Assembly (NCBI GenBank): GCA_025459265.1
Contig: JALOQX010000022.1
Span: 1 to 34,113 of the forward strand
Origin: Pirellulaceae bacterium
GTDB taxonomy: Bacteria; Planctomycetota; Planctomycetia; Pirellulales; Pirellulaceae
Length of the DNA: 34,113 nucleotides
Reading direction: 5' to 3'
Numbering within the stretch: the first letter of the stretch is position 1; the number at the start of each line of letters is the position of its first letter. Below the pieces are notes generated by a model, which saw only the letters and a list, made by a program, of their open reading frames with translations, was not told where the DNA came from and did not search any database. Shown here one piece after another: positions 1-8,442 of this stretch. The position numbers were made by a program, and so were the translations under genes.

Positions 1-962
1 AGCACGGCCACGCCCAGGAGCGAAATCAGGCTCGCCGCGCCCATGTCGTACTGGCTCGTCTCCATCTCGTCATATTCCAGAATCGGCAGACCGGTCAGCC
101 CGATGTGCACGTTCGGATGCAAGGGGCGCTGCCCGGCCAGCACCTCGCGGAGCCGACGGATCGCGGCCGTGCCCTGCACCAACCGCTGCTCGTCCGACTT
201 CCGCAGACGAACCAACAGCAGGCCGGTGCGGCCGTTGTCGATCAGCAGATGCCCGTCGTGGTCTCCGGCCAGTTGGTTGAGCGGGTGTGCCGGCAGGTCC
301 GACAAGAGCGGGACGGCCGGTCCAGCGCTGGCGTCGTGGCCATCCAGCGCCGCCTGCAATGCGGCCAGCAGGCACTGCAAATGAAGACTCAGCCGCTCGT
401 ACGCCGCAGCGACCAGCGGCGAATCCGGCGCCGCGGCCAGCTGGCTCGCCTGTTGTGTCCAGTCGCGCAGCTGACTGGCCAGCGCGAGCCGGGCCCAATC
501 GCCCGTAATGATCGGACCAGCCTGCTCCAGCCCTTGTGTGACCCGCTGGAGGTCCTGTGCCGAGAGATAATGCAGCGCCTTGCGGCGCAGCGGTGCGACC
601 TCGATCCGGCTCAGGATGCCGTGAAAACTCTCCGGAGAGGCCGCCAGCGCCGCTGCCGTTTGATCGATCGCGGCCAGCAGCGCCCGTCGATCGCCGCTTT
701 GGAACACCACAATCGCATCGTCCTCGCGGCCAAACTCCTCCAGATAGGCCAGCCACCGCTGGTTGTAGGCGCTGCGCGGATTGAGCAGATCGAGGCGGTC
801 GGTGTGATACCCCAGGCGCCAACCGGCCAACACGGCACACAGGACCGCCAGCAGCACGCCGGCGGCCAGGGACCAGCGCGGCACGCGCAACAAACCCTGC
901 GTGAGGGCACCCAGCATCCGCGCCGCGAGGGCACCGTCGCGTGTTCGCTCTGGAGTCGACAT
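1..962 (-). CDS. RND/MMPL-family exporter, N-terminal part (runs off the window)
   Basis: The reading frame starts at ATG 962 and is open to the window edge, giving about 320 residues without a stop. A basic N-terminus is followed by a membrane segment at about residues 31-48 and then the motif HTDRLDLLNPRSAYNQRW, the usual opening of the first periplasmic loop of MMPL/RND transporters, including hopanoid-type exporters. The last visible residues contain TGLPILEYDEMETSQ followed by a hydrophobic stretch, matching the end of that loop and entry into transmembrane segment 2 in this family. The family uses the proton gradient to export lipids or hydrophobic compounds across the inner membrane; the substrate cannot be inferred here. 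The sequence gaggcagacagg precedes the ATG. A 10-bp palindrome (GTGCTAGCAC, 976-985) lies just upstream. It follows trpD on the same strand with a 97-bp gap. Confidence 0.8.
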   Translation of the reverse strand, partial: MSTPERTRDGALAARMLGALTQGLLRVPRWSLAAGVLLAVLCAVLAGWRLGYHTDRLDLLNPRSAYNQRWLAYLEEFGREDDAIVVFQSGDRRALLAAIDQTAAALAASPESFHGILSRIEVAPLRRKALHYLSAQDLQRVTQGLEQAGPIITGDWARLALASQLRDWTQQASQLAAAPDSPLVAAAYERLSLHLQCLLAALQAALDGHDASAGPAVPLLSDLPAHPLNQLAGDHDGHLLIDNGRTGLLLVRLRKSDEQRLVQGTAAIRRLREVLAGQRPLHPNVHIGLTGLPILEYDEMETSQYDMGAASLISLLGVAV

Positions 963-1059
963 CCTGTCTGCCTCGGTGCTAGCACGAGCCGCGAACGCGA
1001 AAACGTTTGGCGGCGGGTCGGAAGTGTAAGGCGTGAGGGGATGTGTAGCAAGGTGATGT

Positions 1060-2070
1060 TCAGGCGTGGCTCAGCGCGGCCAGGCGCTCGAGCAGCGTCT
1101 GGGCGTGACCACCGTCAACCGCCTCGGCGGCGGCGACGACGCCGGACTGCAAGGTTGGCACACGGCCGGCCAGCCACAGTGCTGCCGCCGCGTTGAGGAG
1201 CACGATGTCGCGGGCCGGGCCTCGCCCGCCGCGGAGAACTTCGCGAATCACGGCAGCACTCTCCGCGGGACCGGACACCTGGATCCCCTCGAGCGTCACC
1301 GGTTCGAGTCCAAAATCGGAGGGTTCCCACGTGACCGGACGGACCACCTGGTTCTCGACCAGCAGCACATGGGTTGGACCAGTGAGCGTCACTTCGTCCA
1401 GGCCATCGGCGCCGCGGACGACGGCGGAGCGACGGGTACCCAGCTGGCACAACGCGGCGGCGAGCCGTTCCCAAAGTGCGGGCCGGCCGACTCCCAAGAG
1501 CTGAAAGGGGGCAGCGGCAGGATTGCAGAGGGGACCGATCAGATTGAAGATCGTCGGCAGTGCCACCTCGCGCCGCGCGGCAGCCACATGTTTCATCGAC
1601 GGATGTAACAGGGGAGCGAAACAGAAACAGATGCCCAGCTGCGCCAGGCAGCGTTCGACCGACGCCACATCCGCTTGGATGTTCACACCCAAGGCCGCCA
1701 GCACATCGGCTGAGCCGGAGGTGCTGGTGAACCCCCGGTTGCCATGTTTGGCGACGGGCACGCCCGCGGCGGCAGTGACCAGCGCCGCGGCGGTGCTGAT
1801 GTTGAAGGTGCGGGATCCGTCTCCGCCCGTGCCGCAGGTATCGACCAGCACGGCGTGCGGCGAGGCGAGTCGCGTCATGTGGCGTCGCAATGCGACCGCC
1901 GCACCCGCCACTTCGTTGACGCTCTCGCCCTTGTCGGTCAGCGCCGCGAGGAACTGCACCATGGACGATTGGCTGCAGGCACCCCGCATGACCAGGTCCA
2001 TGACGCTGGTCATTTCGTCCCGCGACAGATCGTGGCCTGCCGTTACCTGTGCGATCGCTCGGTCGATCAC
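1060..2070 (-). CDS. trpD: Anthranilate phosphoribosyltransferase TrpD
   Basis: TrpD transfers the phosphoribosyl group of PRPP to anthranilate (EC 2.4.2.18), the second committed step of tryptophan biosynthesis, in the cytoplasm. Family signatures are clear: the PRPP-binding loop CGTGGDGSRTFNIST (about residues 79-93), KHGNRGFTSTSGSADVL, HPSMKHVAAARREV, LPTIFNLIGPLCNPA and the acidic pair in GLDEVTLTG. The frame stays open upstream to 2262, but those 64 extra residues (proline and glycine rich) do not resemble TrpD and cover the promoter region of the divergent gene. I chose GTG 2070, which gives 336 residues, the normal family length, beginning VIDRAIAQVTAGHDLSRDEM as in homologues, with gcggag about ten bases upstream. 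No other trp gene is visible in the window. Start confidence is moderate; identity is high. Confidence 0.95.
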   Translation of the reverse strand: MIDRAIAQVTAGHDLSRDEMTSVMDLVMRGACSQSSMVQFLAALTDKGESVNEVAGAAVALRRHMTRLASPHAVLVDTCGTGGDGSRTFNISTAAALVTAAAGVPVAKHGNRGFTSTSGSADVLAALGVNIQADVASVERCLAQLGICFCFAPLLHPSMKHVAAARREVALPTIFNLIGPLCNPAAAPFQLLGVGRPALWERLAAALCQLGTRRSAVVRGADGLDEVTLTGPTHVLLVENQVVRPVTWEPSDFGLEPVTLEGIQVSGPAESAAVIREVLRGGRGPARDIVLLNAAAALWLAGRVPTLQSGVVAAAEAVDGGHAQTLLERLAALSHA

Positions 2071-2188
2071 TCGTGTGTGCTCCGCGCCGAATCCACCTGT
2101 CCCCGATGGCCGAGACGGCTCAACTGTGGTGGTTTTTCCGAAGCCAAGCAAGGGGGTGGGGTCGTGGCGCTGGCCGGGTGCGTGGCTC

Positions 2189-2217
2189 TTGTTCCCAGGT
2201 GTGAAGAGCGATACAAT
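2189..2217 (+). promoter_or_regulatory. Sigma-70-type promoter for the nucleoside hydrolase gene
   Basis: TTGTTC (2189-2194), a 17-base spacer and TACAAT (2212-2217) sit 77 bases before the ATG at 2295. Four of six bases match the consensus at -35 and five of six at -10. It lies in the space between the divergent trpD and nucleoside hydrolase genes if trpD starts at 2070. Confidence 0.55.
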
Positions 2218-2294
2218 CGCCGCAACAGGCCCTCCCCCCAGGATGGTGCCGTGCGCACCCAATGCGCAAACCGTGGCGGGCAGCGAGAGTGAAC

Positions 2295-3245
2295 ATGGCG
2301 AGGAAAGTGGTCATCGACTGCGATCCGGGTATCGATGACGCGATCGCGTTGGCCATGGCGTTGTTCGACCCGCGGCTGGAGGTGCTGGCGGTGACCGCCA
2401 CGGCGGGGAATGTGGCGGCGGAACAGGCGAGTCGCAATGTGCAGTCGATTGTGGAGCAGTTGGACCCGCCGCGGTTTCCGCGGCTGGGCGCTGCGACCTA
2501 CGCCGAGAGCAGCGCGGGGGCTGACAATCGGCTGCTGCATGGGGAGGACGGGCTGGGGAATGCCGGCTTCGTCGTGTCGCGGCTGCATCACCAGCACCCG
2601 TCGGAGAAGGTGATCTGCGACGCGGTCCGCGCCGAGCCACACGCCGTGACCCTGCTCTGCCTTGGGCCGCTGACCAATGTCGCCCGCGCATTCCAGCGCG
2701 ATCCGGAGCTGCCCGTGCTGGTGGACCGGCTGGTCATGGCCGGCGGCTGCGTGGATGGGGTCGGCAACGTGACGGCGATCGCGGAGTACAACATGTTCTA
2801 CGACGCGATCAGTGCGCGGACCGTATTTCGGTCTCCGGTCACCAAGACGCTCGTACCGTTGGATGTGACCCGCACCGTCAAGTTCACGCTCGATTTCCTC
2901 GAATGCCTGCCCGCCGAGACGACGCGTGTGGGGGCGTTCTTGCGGCGCGTCGTGCCGTTCATCTATCGTTCGTATCATCAGCACCTGGGGCGCGAAAGCG
3001 TCCAGCTGCATGGCGTGGTGACGCTGGCGCTGGTGCTGGAACCGACCTTGTTTGAGAGCTGCGAGATGTCGGGGGACGTGGAGACGCGCGGCGAACTGAC
3101 ACTCGGCGCCACGATCTTCGACCGGCGGCACAACCCGTCCTGGCGACCGAACATGGATGTGGCCATGAAGACCACCGCCGAGAAGGTATTCGCCTGCATC
3201 GCCAATTCACTCGCACTCTCCGGCAGTGCGACGGCCGAGAACTAA
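2295..3245 (+). CDS. Inosine-uridine-type nucleoside hydrolase
   Basis: A 316-residue member of the calcium-dependent nucleoside N-ribohydrolase family, which cleaves ribonucleosides to base and ribose in purine or pyrimidine salvage. The N-terminal signature DCDPGIDDA carries the family's calcium-binding and catalytic aspartates (D10, D14, D15). LLCLGPLTNVA and VTAIAEYN (E164, N166) are the ribose-binding segments. The C-terminal motif that is normally His-Asp reads LHGVVTLA (H239, G240), so the last calcium-ligand aspartate appears replaced by glycine (codon GGC). Start ATG 2295 was preferred to an in-frame ATG at 2262 because family members begin two to six residues before the DxDPG motif and gcgagag precedes it. 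It ends 4 bp from the convergent htrA-like gene. Hydrolase specificity is unknown, and reduced or altered activity is possible. Confidence 0.88.
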   Translation: MARKVVIDCDPGIDDAIALAMALFDPRLEVLAVTATAGNVAAEQASRNVQSIVEQLDPPRFPRLGAATYAESSAGADNRLLHGEDGLGNAGFVVSRLHHQHPSEKVICDAVRAEPHAVTLLCLGPLTNVARAFQRDPELPVLVDRLVMAGGCVDGVGNVTAIAEYNMFYDAISARTVFRSPVTKTLVPLDVTRTVKFTLDFLECLPAETTRVGAFLRRVVPFIYRSYHQHLGRESVQLHGVVTLALVLEPTLFESCEMSGDVETRGELTLGATIFDRRHNPSWRPNMDVAMKTTAEKVFACIANSLALSGSATAEN

Positions 3246-3249
3246 GGCC

Positions 3250-4389
3250 TCACTCGGGCCTCTGAGCGCCGACGCGGGCCTTGATTTCCAGCGTTTGTCC
3301 GTTGCGCAGGACGACCAGCGGCACTTCCCGGCCGACGGGCGTGAGTTTCACCTGGTTGACCAGGTGGTCGTCGTTCTCGATGCGCACGCCGTCATACGTC
3401 AGGATGATGTCCCCGATCTGCACACCGCTTTCGGAGGCAGCTGTGTCGGGCGTGATGCGGTTCACCCGCACGCCCACGCGCCGCGGCAAACCAAGTTGCC
3501 GCGCGTAGGAGTCGTCGTATTGCGAGTCGAGCTGCACGCCCAGCATGGCGCGCACCACGCTCCCCTGCTCGATCAGCTGTTGCGCCACGGACATCGCAAT
3601 GTTGATCGGGATCGTAAACCCGATCCCTTCGCTGCCTCCTGAGCTGCTCGCGATGGCGGTGTTCATGCCGATCACTTCGCCGCGCGTGTTGAGCAACGGT
3701 CCACCGCTGTTGCCGGGGTTGATGGCGGCGTCGGTCTGGAAGAAGTCCTGGTATTTGACCCCTTCCACGCCCAGTTGCAGGTCTCTCCGGCCTTTGGCGC
3801 TGATGATGCCGTACGTCACGGAATGGCTCAGCCCGAACGGGCTGCCCACCGCCAGCACGAAGTCGCCGATTTCCACCTGGCTGCTGTCCCCGAGTTTGGC
3901 CGGGACAATATCCTCCACGTCTTCGATGGCCATCACCGCCACGTCCGTGTCGCCGTCGGCCCACACCCGCGTGGGGAGAATCTCCTGGCCCGTCGCCAGC
4001 CTGATGCGGATATTATCCAGCGTGGCGTGCTTGATGACGTGCCGATTGGTGAGCACGAAGTGGCGGCCGCCCACTTCGACAATCGTGCCGGAACCGGCTT
4101 CCTCGATCGGCTTGCTGCGTCCCAGGCCATCGCCCGACTTTTTGGCGTCAATGTGCACGACGGTCGGGCGGGCGAGCAGAATCACCTTCTTGAGGACATT
4201 CCCTTGCCGCTCCAGCACGGCCACGTCGTCCGCGACCTCGCGATACATCCGCTCCCGTTCCTCCGGAGAGAACCGGGATGTCAGCGAGAATTGCGCCGCC
4301 AGCGGCTGGGACAGTACGGAGAGAATCAGCCCGAGTCCCCACACCACGCTGCGCAGTCGCACGTACGCTCTCCCACGCGGCACCACCAT
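3250..4389 (-). CDS. HtrA/DegP-type periplasmic serine protease with one PDZ domain
   Basis: A 379-residue trypsin-like protease of the HtrA family for envelope protein quality control. A signal peptide or anchor is seen at residues 12-32 (hydrophobic GLGLILSVLSQPLAAQ), so the enzyme is exported. The catalytic triad is intact: H117 in TNRHV, D149 in DTDVAVM and S228 in the GNSGGPLL motif. The segment VGSPFGLSHSVTYGIISAKG is typical of HtrA. A single PDZ domain occupies about residues 282-375 (LGLPRRVGVRVNRI, SGVQIGDIILTYDG), as in DegS-like forms; DegP and DegQ have two. ggaagg lies upstream of ATG 4389. It is the second gene after the DksA-like gene (54-bp gap, same strand), so co-transcription is plausible. 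Confidence 0.93.
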   Translation of the reverse strand: MVVPRGRAYVRLRSVVWGLGLILSVLSQPLAAQFSLTSRFSPEERERMYREVADDVAVLERQGNVLKKVILLARPTVVHIDAKKSGDGLGRSKPIEEAGSGTIVEVGGRHFVLTNRHVIKHATLDNIRIRLATGQEILPTRVWADGDTDVAVMAIEDVEDIVPAKLGDSSQVEIGDFVLAVGSPFGLSHSVTYGIISAKGRRDLQLGVEGVKYQDFFQTDAAINPGNSGGPLLNTRGEVIGMNTAIASSSGGSEGIGFTIPINIAMSVAQQLIEQGSVVRAMLGVQLDSQYDDSYARQLGLPRRVGVRVNRITPDTAASESGVQIGDIILTYDGVRIENDDHLVNQVKLTPVGREVPLVVLRNGQTLEIKARVGAQRPE

Positions 4390-4402
4390 GCCTGGCCTTC
4401 CT

Positions 4403-4430
4403 TCTACCTCGAGCGGTCTACCTCGAGCGG
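4403..4430. repeat. Perfect 14-bp tandem duplication between htrA-like and dksA-like genes
   Basis: The 14-mer TCTACCTCGAGCGG occurs twice head to tail (4403-4416 and 4417-4430). It lies in the 54-bp gap just upstream of the protease ribosome-binding site. No function can be assigned. Confidence 0.8.
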
Positions 4431-4443
4431 TCCCGGCAACCGG

Positions 4444-4893
4444 TCACGAGACGTCCATTTCGAGGTCGTTCAGCAGGACATCCTGATCGCCCGCATGAGC
4501 ATCAATCAGATTACCCCATTCGGCCGAACGCTGGTTCTCCAGCCCGCGTTTCTCAGCTTCCCGCTGGGCTTCGATGCACATGGTGGCGTACGGGAGCGCC
4601 TGCAGCCGAGCCAGCGGAATCTGTCGGCCAGTCACCTCGCAGATGCCGTAGGTGCCGTTGCGCATCCGCTCCAGCGCGTTCTCAATCTGCGTCAGCTCGC
4701 GGCTCTCGACCTCCGCCAGCTGCGAACTGATTTCATCTTGTGCCGAATCAAGCGCCGCGTCCAACATATCGCCAGACGCCTGCTGGCGCAGTTCCTTCAG
4801 CGAGCTGAGATCACCCGCCAACGCCTTGCGCAGCGCGTCGCGGCGGCGAATCAGTACCTGCCGCAGCTTGAGAATCGCCTCTTTACGTCCCAT
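4444..4893 (-). CDS. DksA/TraR-family protein with degenerate zinc finger
   Basis: A 149-residue protein with the DksA/TraR layout: an N-terminal helical hairpin (about residues 5-80) followed by a C-terminal finger region, RMRNGTYGICEVTGRQIP and RLQALPYATMCIEAQREAE. DksA-type proteins enter the RNA polymerase secondary channel and modulate initiation with ppGpp. The usual CxxC...CxxC zinc site is reduced to one cysteine in each half (CEVTG and CIEAQ), as in some zinc-independent paralogues. The acidic coiled-coil tip is in the right area (SAQDEISSQLAEVESRE). The start ATG 4893 has aaggcaacg before it. Its position upstream of the HtrA-type protease suggests a link to envelope stress, but this is inference from order only. 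Confidence 0.85.
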   Translation of the reverse strand: MGRKEAILKLRQVLIRRRDALRKALAGDLSSLKELRQQASGDMLDAALDSAQDEISSQLAEVESRELTQIENALERMRNGTYGICEVTGRQIPLARLQALPYATMCIEAQREAEKRGLENQRSAEWGNLIDAHAGDQDVLLNDLEMDVS

Positions 4894-5474
4894 CGTTGCC
4901 TTACCCCTCGCTCGGAGCTGATACTTCGCGGATCTATATGTTGTGCGACAACCAAACTATAGTATGCATCTCGGCTATCACCCGGCTTGCGGGTGGAAAA
5001 TCTTGCCGAATCTCGATCGGTGACCTGCCCGGCAAGACTAAGCGACTCCGATGCAATTACTTATGCACGGTCCCGCAGGCTGCCAAGGCATGCCGGCCGT
5101 CGATCACGACGGACTCCTTTCCGGTCAGGGGACACTTTCGTCCAAGCCGGTTGTCGAGCGACGATCCGGCCGGTTTCCAGCGGCTGCGCTGGTTGCTTTC
5201 GGATAATCGTCAAAACCGGCAGCCGGATGCAGCCGTTTTTCCCACAATCAGGCAGGATTTGCCGATTCTCCGGCCGGAGGTCGTGCCCATGCCGGGCGTC
5301 CTCCGCCCTGTCCCGGGGGGATTCCCCGCGGGGGTCGTCGCCGTTGTTTTGACGGCGGCGCTGCCGCAAGCTAAATCCCTAGAAGAGGCCGAGAGGAATT
5401 GCTGAACTCCCGGGACGCGAGCCACGCGCCCACGCCACTCCCCTGGCCACGGCCTCCCGCGAAAGGTCCGCCCT
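4894..5474. other. 581-bp intergenic region between divergent dksA-like and FHA genes
   Basis: I see no convincing gene here. The left part is relatively AT-rich (ctatatgttgtgcgac, actatagtatgcatc) and should hold the promoter of the leftward DksA-like gene, but no clean -35/-10 pair stands out. A short perfect hairpin CACCCG-gcttg-CGGGTG lies at 4979-4995 and a small dyad TTGT-gcg-ACAA at about 4941-4951. The right part holds a weak rightward promoter candidate, listed separately. An open frame at 4896-5405 lacks family resemblance and a ribosome-binding site. Confidence 0.6.
5349..5377 (+). promoter_or_regulatory. Candidate promoter for the FHA-domain gene
   Basis: TTGACG (5349-5354), 17 bases, then TAAATC (5372-5377), about 97 bases before the ATG at 5475. 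The -35 is good and the -10 matches at only three positions, so this is tentative. Confidence 0.3.
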
Positions 5475-7424
5475 ATGGTCACCGCCACGCGCTCGAGCGA
5501 CGTTCCGGCCGAAAGTCACCTGCTCGGCGACACACGGACGTATCTGGCGATGCGCGTCCGCGGCTCGGAGCACGATGGCCGCGTGCTGCAGATTCGCTCG
5601 CCCAAATGCGTGATCGGATCGGACCCTGGCTGTACGTTGCGGCTGGATGCCGACGGTGTCCGGCCCGTGCACTGCCTGGTGCTGCGCGCGGCCGAGGGGA
5701 CGTTCGTGCGGCGATGGTCGGCCGGCACCACGCTCAACGGCCACGGCTTCGATATCGCCCGCATCCAACCGGGCGATTGCCTGACGGTGGGGACGGTGGA
5801 ACTCGAATTCCTCTCGCCCACACCCTGCGGCGAACCCGGTCCCCCGATCCTTCCGCCCGACCCGCCGCCGGCCTCAGCGGGATCGGCCGCGGAGTACGAG
5901 CCCCGGTATCGGGAGCTGGAGGGCCACCTGCAGGAGGCGCAACGGGAGCGCAGCCGGCTGGAGGAGCTGGTCCAGCAGCAGCAGCGGGAGCTGGCCGCGG
6001 CGCTCGAGGGCGTCAAGAGTGGCCAGCAGCAGATCGCACAGCTCCGGACCGAGCTGTCTCAGCGCGCAGCCCAGCCGCCGGCTCCGCGGCCCGGGAAGAC
6101 GGGCGATCCCTCGGAGCTGTCGCGTCTGTCGGCCGAGCTCGCGGAGGCCAAGGACCTGGTGCTGTGCCTCCGCGATGAAATGCAGAAGCAGGTGATGGAA
6201 CACCAGCGGGCGCGCGACAAATGGGACACGGACCGGCAGGCACTCGAACGCAAGGTGGCGGAATGTGCGGTGGCGGCGGGCGAACTGCAACGGTACTACG
6301 ATCAATACATGGAAGAGGCGGAGGTCCTGATGCACGCCATGCAGCAAGAGGGCAAGAACATGCTCCTGGAGCTCGAGGAGGCGCGGGAGCAGCTGCAGGA
6401 GGCCGGGCTCGAACAACGCAAGACGTCCTCGCTGGCCCAGAGCGTGTGGTCGTTCTTCGGCCACGGGACTGCGCCCGAGACGCCCGGGCCGGACGGTGCG
6501 AGCGAGTCGCCCGGCGACCCTGGGGCGGTCCAGCCGGCCGGCGCGCGCCCAGCGCATGCGGCCTGCCCGACACTCCTCATGAATCCACCGGGGGCGGGAT
6601 TCGACACGTCCGCAGACGACGACGCGGAGGCCGCGGGCGTGCCGCACTCGTCCCCCGACAAGACACCCGCCCTGTCGCCAACCAGCGCTGAGGACCGGGA
6701 AACGGCGCGTCCGGGGACCACCGATATCGACCGGGTGGTGCCGCTGGCGGAACCGCCGGGGCGACCGCCGCTTCACACGGTGGTCATGTCCCAGCCGGGT
6801 CCGGCAGCCAGTGCCGATGAGGGCGACGATGATCAGGTGATTGAACGTTACATGGAGCGCCTGCTGCGGCGCGTGGCCAAGATCCCGGACGACGTCGATA
6901 CGCCGCCCCAGATGGTCGCCGCGCTCCAGGCGCGCGTCACGGCGCCGCGGCCGGACCTCGCGCCGCTCACGCCGAAACCTCCTACTCCCTCTCAATTGGC
7001 GGTGACCATGGACCACACATCTTCTTCGCTCAGTACTGCCGCGTCTCGGGCCGCCGCAACGCCCGACGCGCCGGCCGCCAAGTCCGAGGCGGTGATCAAC
7101 CGGCTCCTCAAACCGCGTGAGCCGATGCCCCAGCTGGCCGCCGACCTCCTGGCGATGCGTGAACTGGCCAATCGGACGGCCCGTCGCGCCGTGGACCGGC
7201 ACGAGTATCGGCACGGCATGGTGGCGGCGGCCGGGCAGTGCGTCGTGGCCACCGTGTGCCTGATTTCCGGCGGCATTCTGGCCACGCTGAGCCGTGGACT
7301 CTTCTCGGCGCCCATGATCGGCGGCACGCTGGGATTCTCGTTCGGGATCATCTTTCTGATGCGAGGCCTGGTCACCTTCCAACGCCTGCGGAAGATGCGA
7401 GCGCCCGCCGACGACGACGAGTAG
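5475..7424 (+). CDS. FHA-domain, coiled-coil protein with C-terminal membrane hairpin
   Basis: A 649-residue protein with three parts. Residues 24-114 form a forkhead-associated fold (VIGSDPGCTLRL, PVHCLVL, SAGTTLNGHGF, IQPGDCLTVG). Residues about 128-320 are heptad-rich, charged and Gln/Glu-rich coiled coil. Residues about 330-560 are a Pro/Ala-rich low-complexity linker. Near the C-terminus two hydrophobic segments (about 583-603 and 610-632) end in a basic tail. FHA domains normally bind phosphothreonine; here the usual Arg of the GR motif is Ser (GSDP) and the usual Ser before HxC is Arg (RPVHC), while the Asn-Gly pair is kept, so canonical phosphopeptide binding is doubtful. It is probably a membrane-anchored scaffold. 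aaagg lies about ten bases before the ATG. It ends 4 bp from the convergent isomerase gene. Confidence 0.82.
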   Translation: MVTATRSSDVPAESHLLGDTRTYLAMRVRGSEHDGRVLQIRSPKCVIGSDPGCTLRLDADGVRPVHCLVLRAAEGTFVRRWSAGTTLNGHGFDIARIQPGDCLTVGTVELEFLSPTPCGEPGPPILPPDPPPASAGSAAEYEPRYRELEGHLQEAQRERSRLEELVQQQQRELAAALEGVKSGQQQIAQLRTELSQRAAQPPAPRPGKTGDPSELSRLSAELAEAKDLVLCLRDEMQKQVMEHQRARDKWDTDRQALERKVAECAVAAGELQRYYDQYMEEAEVLMHAMQQEGKNMLLELEEAREQLQEAGLEQRKTSSLAQSVWSFFGHGTAPETPGPDGASESPGDPGAVQPAGARPAHAACPTLLMNPPGAGFDTSADDDAEAAGVPHSSPDKTPALSPTSAEDRETARPGTTDIDRVVPLAEPPGRPPLHTVVMSQPGPAASADEGDDDQVIERYMERLLRRVAKIPDDVDTPPQMVAALQARVTAPRPDLAPLTPKPPTPSQLAVTMDHTSSSLSTAASRAAATPDAPAAKSEAVINRLLKPREPMPQLAADLLAMRELANRTARRAVDRHEYRHGMVAAAGQCVVATVCLISGGILATLSRGLFSAPMIGGTLGFSFGIIFLMRGLVTFQRLRKMRAPADDDE

Positions 7425-7428
7425 CGGC

Positions 7429-8442
7429 TCACACCCCGCGGGCGACCAGGATGTCGTCGAAGTCGCGCAGGTGGTAGGCCACGCCGACGTAGTCGAGCGT
7501 GCGGCACAGGCCGCGCAGCGCCACACCGAACCCGTCGGGCCCGCTGAATCCGCCGAACTGCCCGCCTCCCTTGAGGTGCGGTTCGAGATCCAGAAACACG
7601 CCGGGAATGCCGCGCCGCTTGAGCCGCCGTTCGAGCGGGCCCACGGCGGCGGCGAAGTCCCGCAGGATCGCTTCGTGACCGCTGTCTCCGAGATGCGCCG
7701 GCACGAAGTGCTTGAGCGCATCTTCATCCACATGACCAACCCGCCGGGTCGGCTTCGGATGCCGATAGTCCTTGATATGCAGCCACCCCAGTCCCGGCTT
7801 CATGGCCAGATACTGCTGAAACACCTCGTCGGACGAATACCCTTGCACCACGATGTTCGCGGCGTCAAAGACGAGCATCAACGCCGGATGATTCACCGCT
7901 TCATGCAGCTCGGCCAGCACGTGGCCCGTCTGGCCGACCAGATTGGCCTCGACCTCCAGCCCGAAACTCAGATCGCTACGATGGCACGCCTCGGCAATTT
8001 GACCCAGCTGGTCCGCCGCCTGCGCCAGGTGGTCGCGCGGATCGGCACCGGCGGGATGGTAGAAAGAGAACCCGCGGATCAGCTTGGTTTCGAAGGCATG
8101 CGCCAGCTCGCAGACCCTCGCCACATCCTTCGCCAGATACTGTTTGAACGGCACGTACCGGTTCTTCGTGCCATCCTCGACGTCGCGCAACTTGACCTTG
8201 CCGATCGGCGAGCCGATCGATGACACGTTCAGTCCGTACTCACCCTGCAGGTGCCGCAGCTGGCTGATCTCCGATTTGCTCAGGTCCATCACGTTCTTGA
8301 TGCCCTGCCCCGCGTCGATGAACCGAATCGAGAAGTACTGCAGCCCGGCCGCGGCAAAGGCCGAAAACTGCTGTTCGGCCGTCTTCTGGTTCGCCGCCTC
8401 ATCCGCAAAACCGCTCAAAAGCACCTGTGGCTGGTCAGACAT
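7429..8442 (-). CDS. Sugar phosphate isomerase/epimerase-type TIM-barrel protein
   Basis: A 337-residue protein of the xylose isomerase-like (AP endonuclease 2) TIM-barrel superfamily. It opens with VLLSGFADEAANQKTAEQQF and has the metal-site pattern expected: FGLEVEAN (E163 or E165), LVFDAANIV (D193), GWLHIKDYRH (H222) and FLDLEPHL near the C-terminus. Members isomerise or epimerise sugars, inositols or keto-sugars; the substrate is unknown. The frame extends upstream to 8610, but the first 56 residues are Arg/Cys-rich and unlike the family; ATG 8442 with tggag nine bases upstream fits. It stands alone on its strand, tail to tail with the FHA gene. Confidence 0.85.
   Translation of the reverse strand: MSDQPQVLLSGFADEAANQKTAEQQFSAFAAAGLQYFSIRFIDAGQGIKNVMDLSKSEISQLRHLQGEYGLNVSSIGSPIGKVKLRDVEDGTKNRYVPFKQYLAKDVARVCELAHAFETKLIRGFSFYHPAGADPRDHLAQAADQLGQIAEACHRSDLSFGLEVEANLVGQTGHVLAELHEAVNHPALMLVFDAANIVVQGYSSDEVFQQYLAMKPGLGWLHIKDYRHPKPTRRVGHVDEDALKHFVPAHLGDSGHEAILRDFAAAVGPLERRLKRRGIPGVFLDLEPHLKGGGQFGGFSGPDGFGVALRGLCRTLDYVGVAYHLRDFDDILVARGV

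Noticed and set aside
4896..5405. 169-codon frame in the dksA/FHA intergenic region
   Set aside because: No family resemblance, no ribosome-binding site, mixed composition, and it covers the promoter regions.
5874..7739. 621-codon open frame antisense to the FHA gene
   Set aside because: GC-rich shadow frame; Arg/His/Leu-rich with no domain, no ribosome-binding site, and the FHA frame has real domains.
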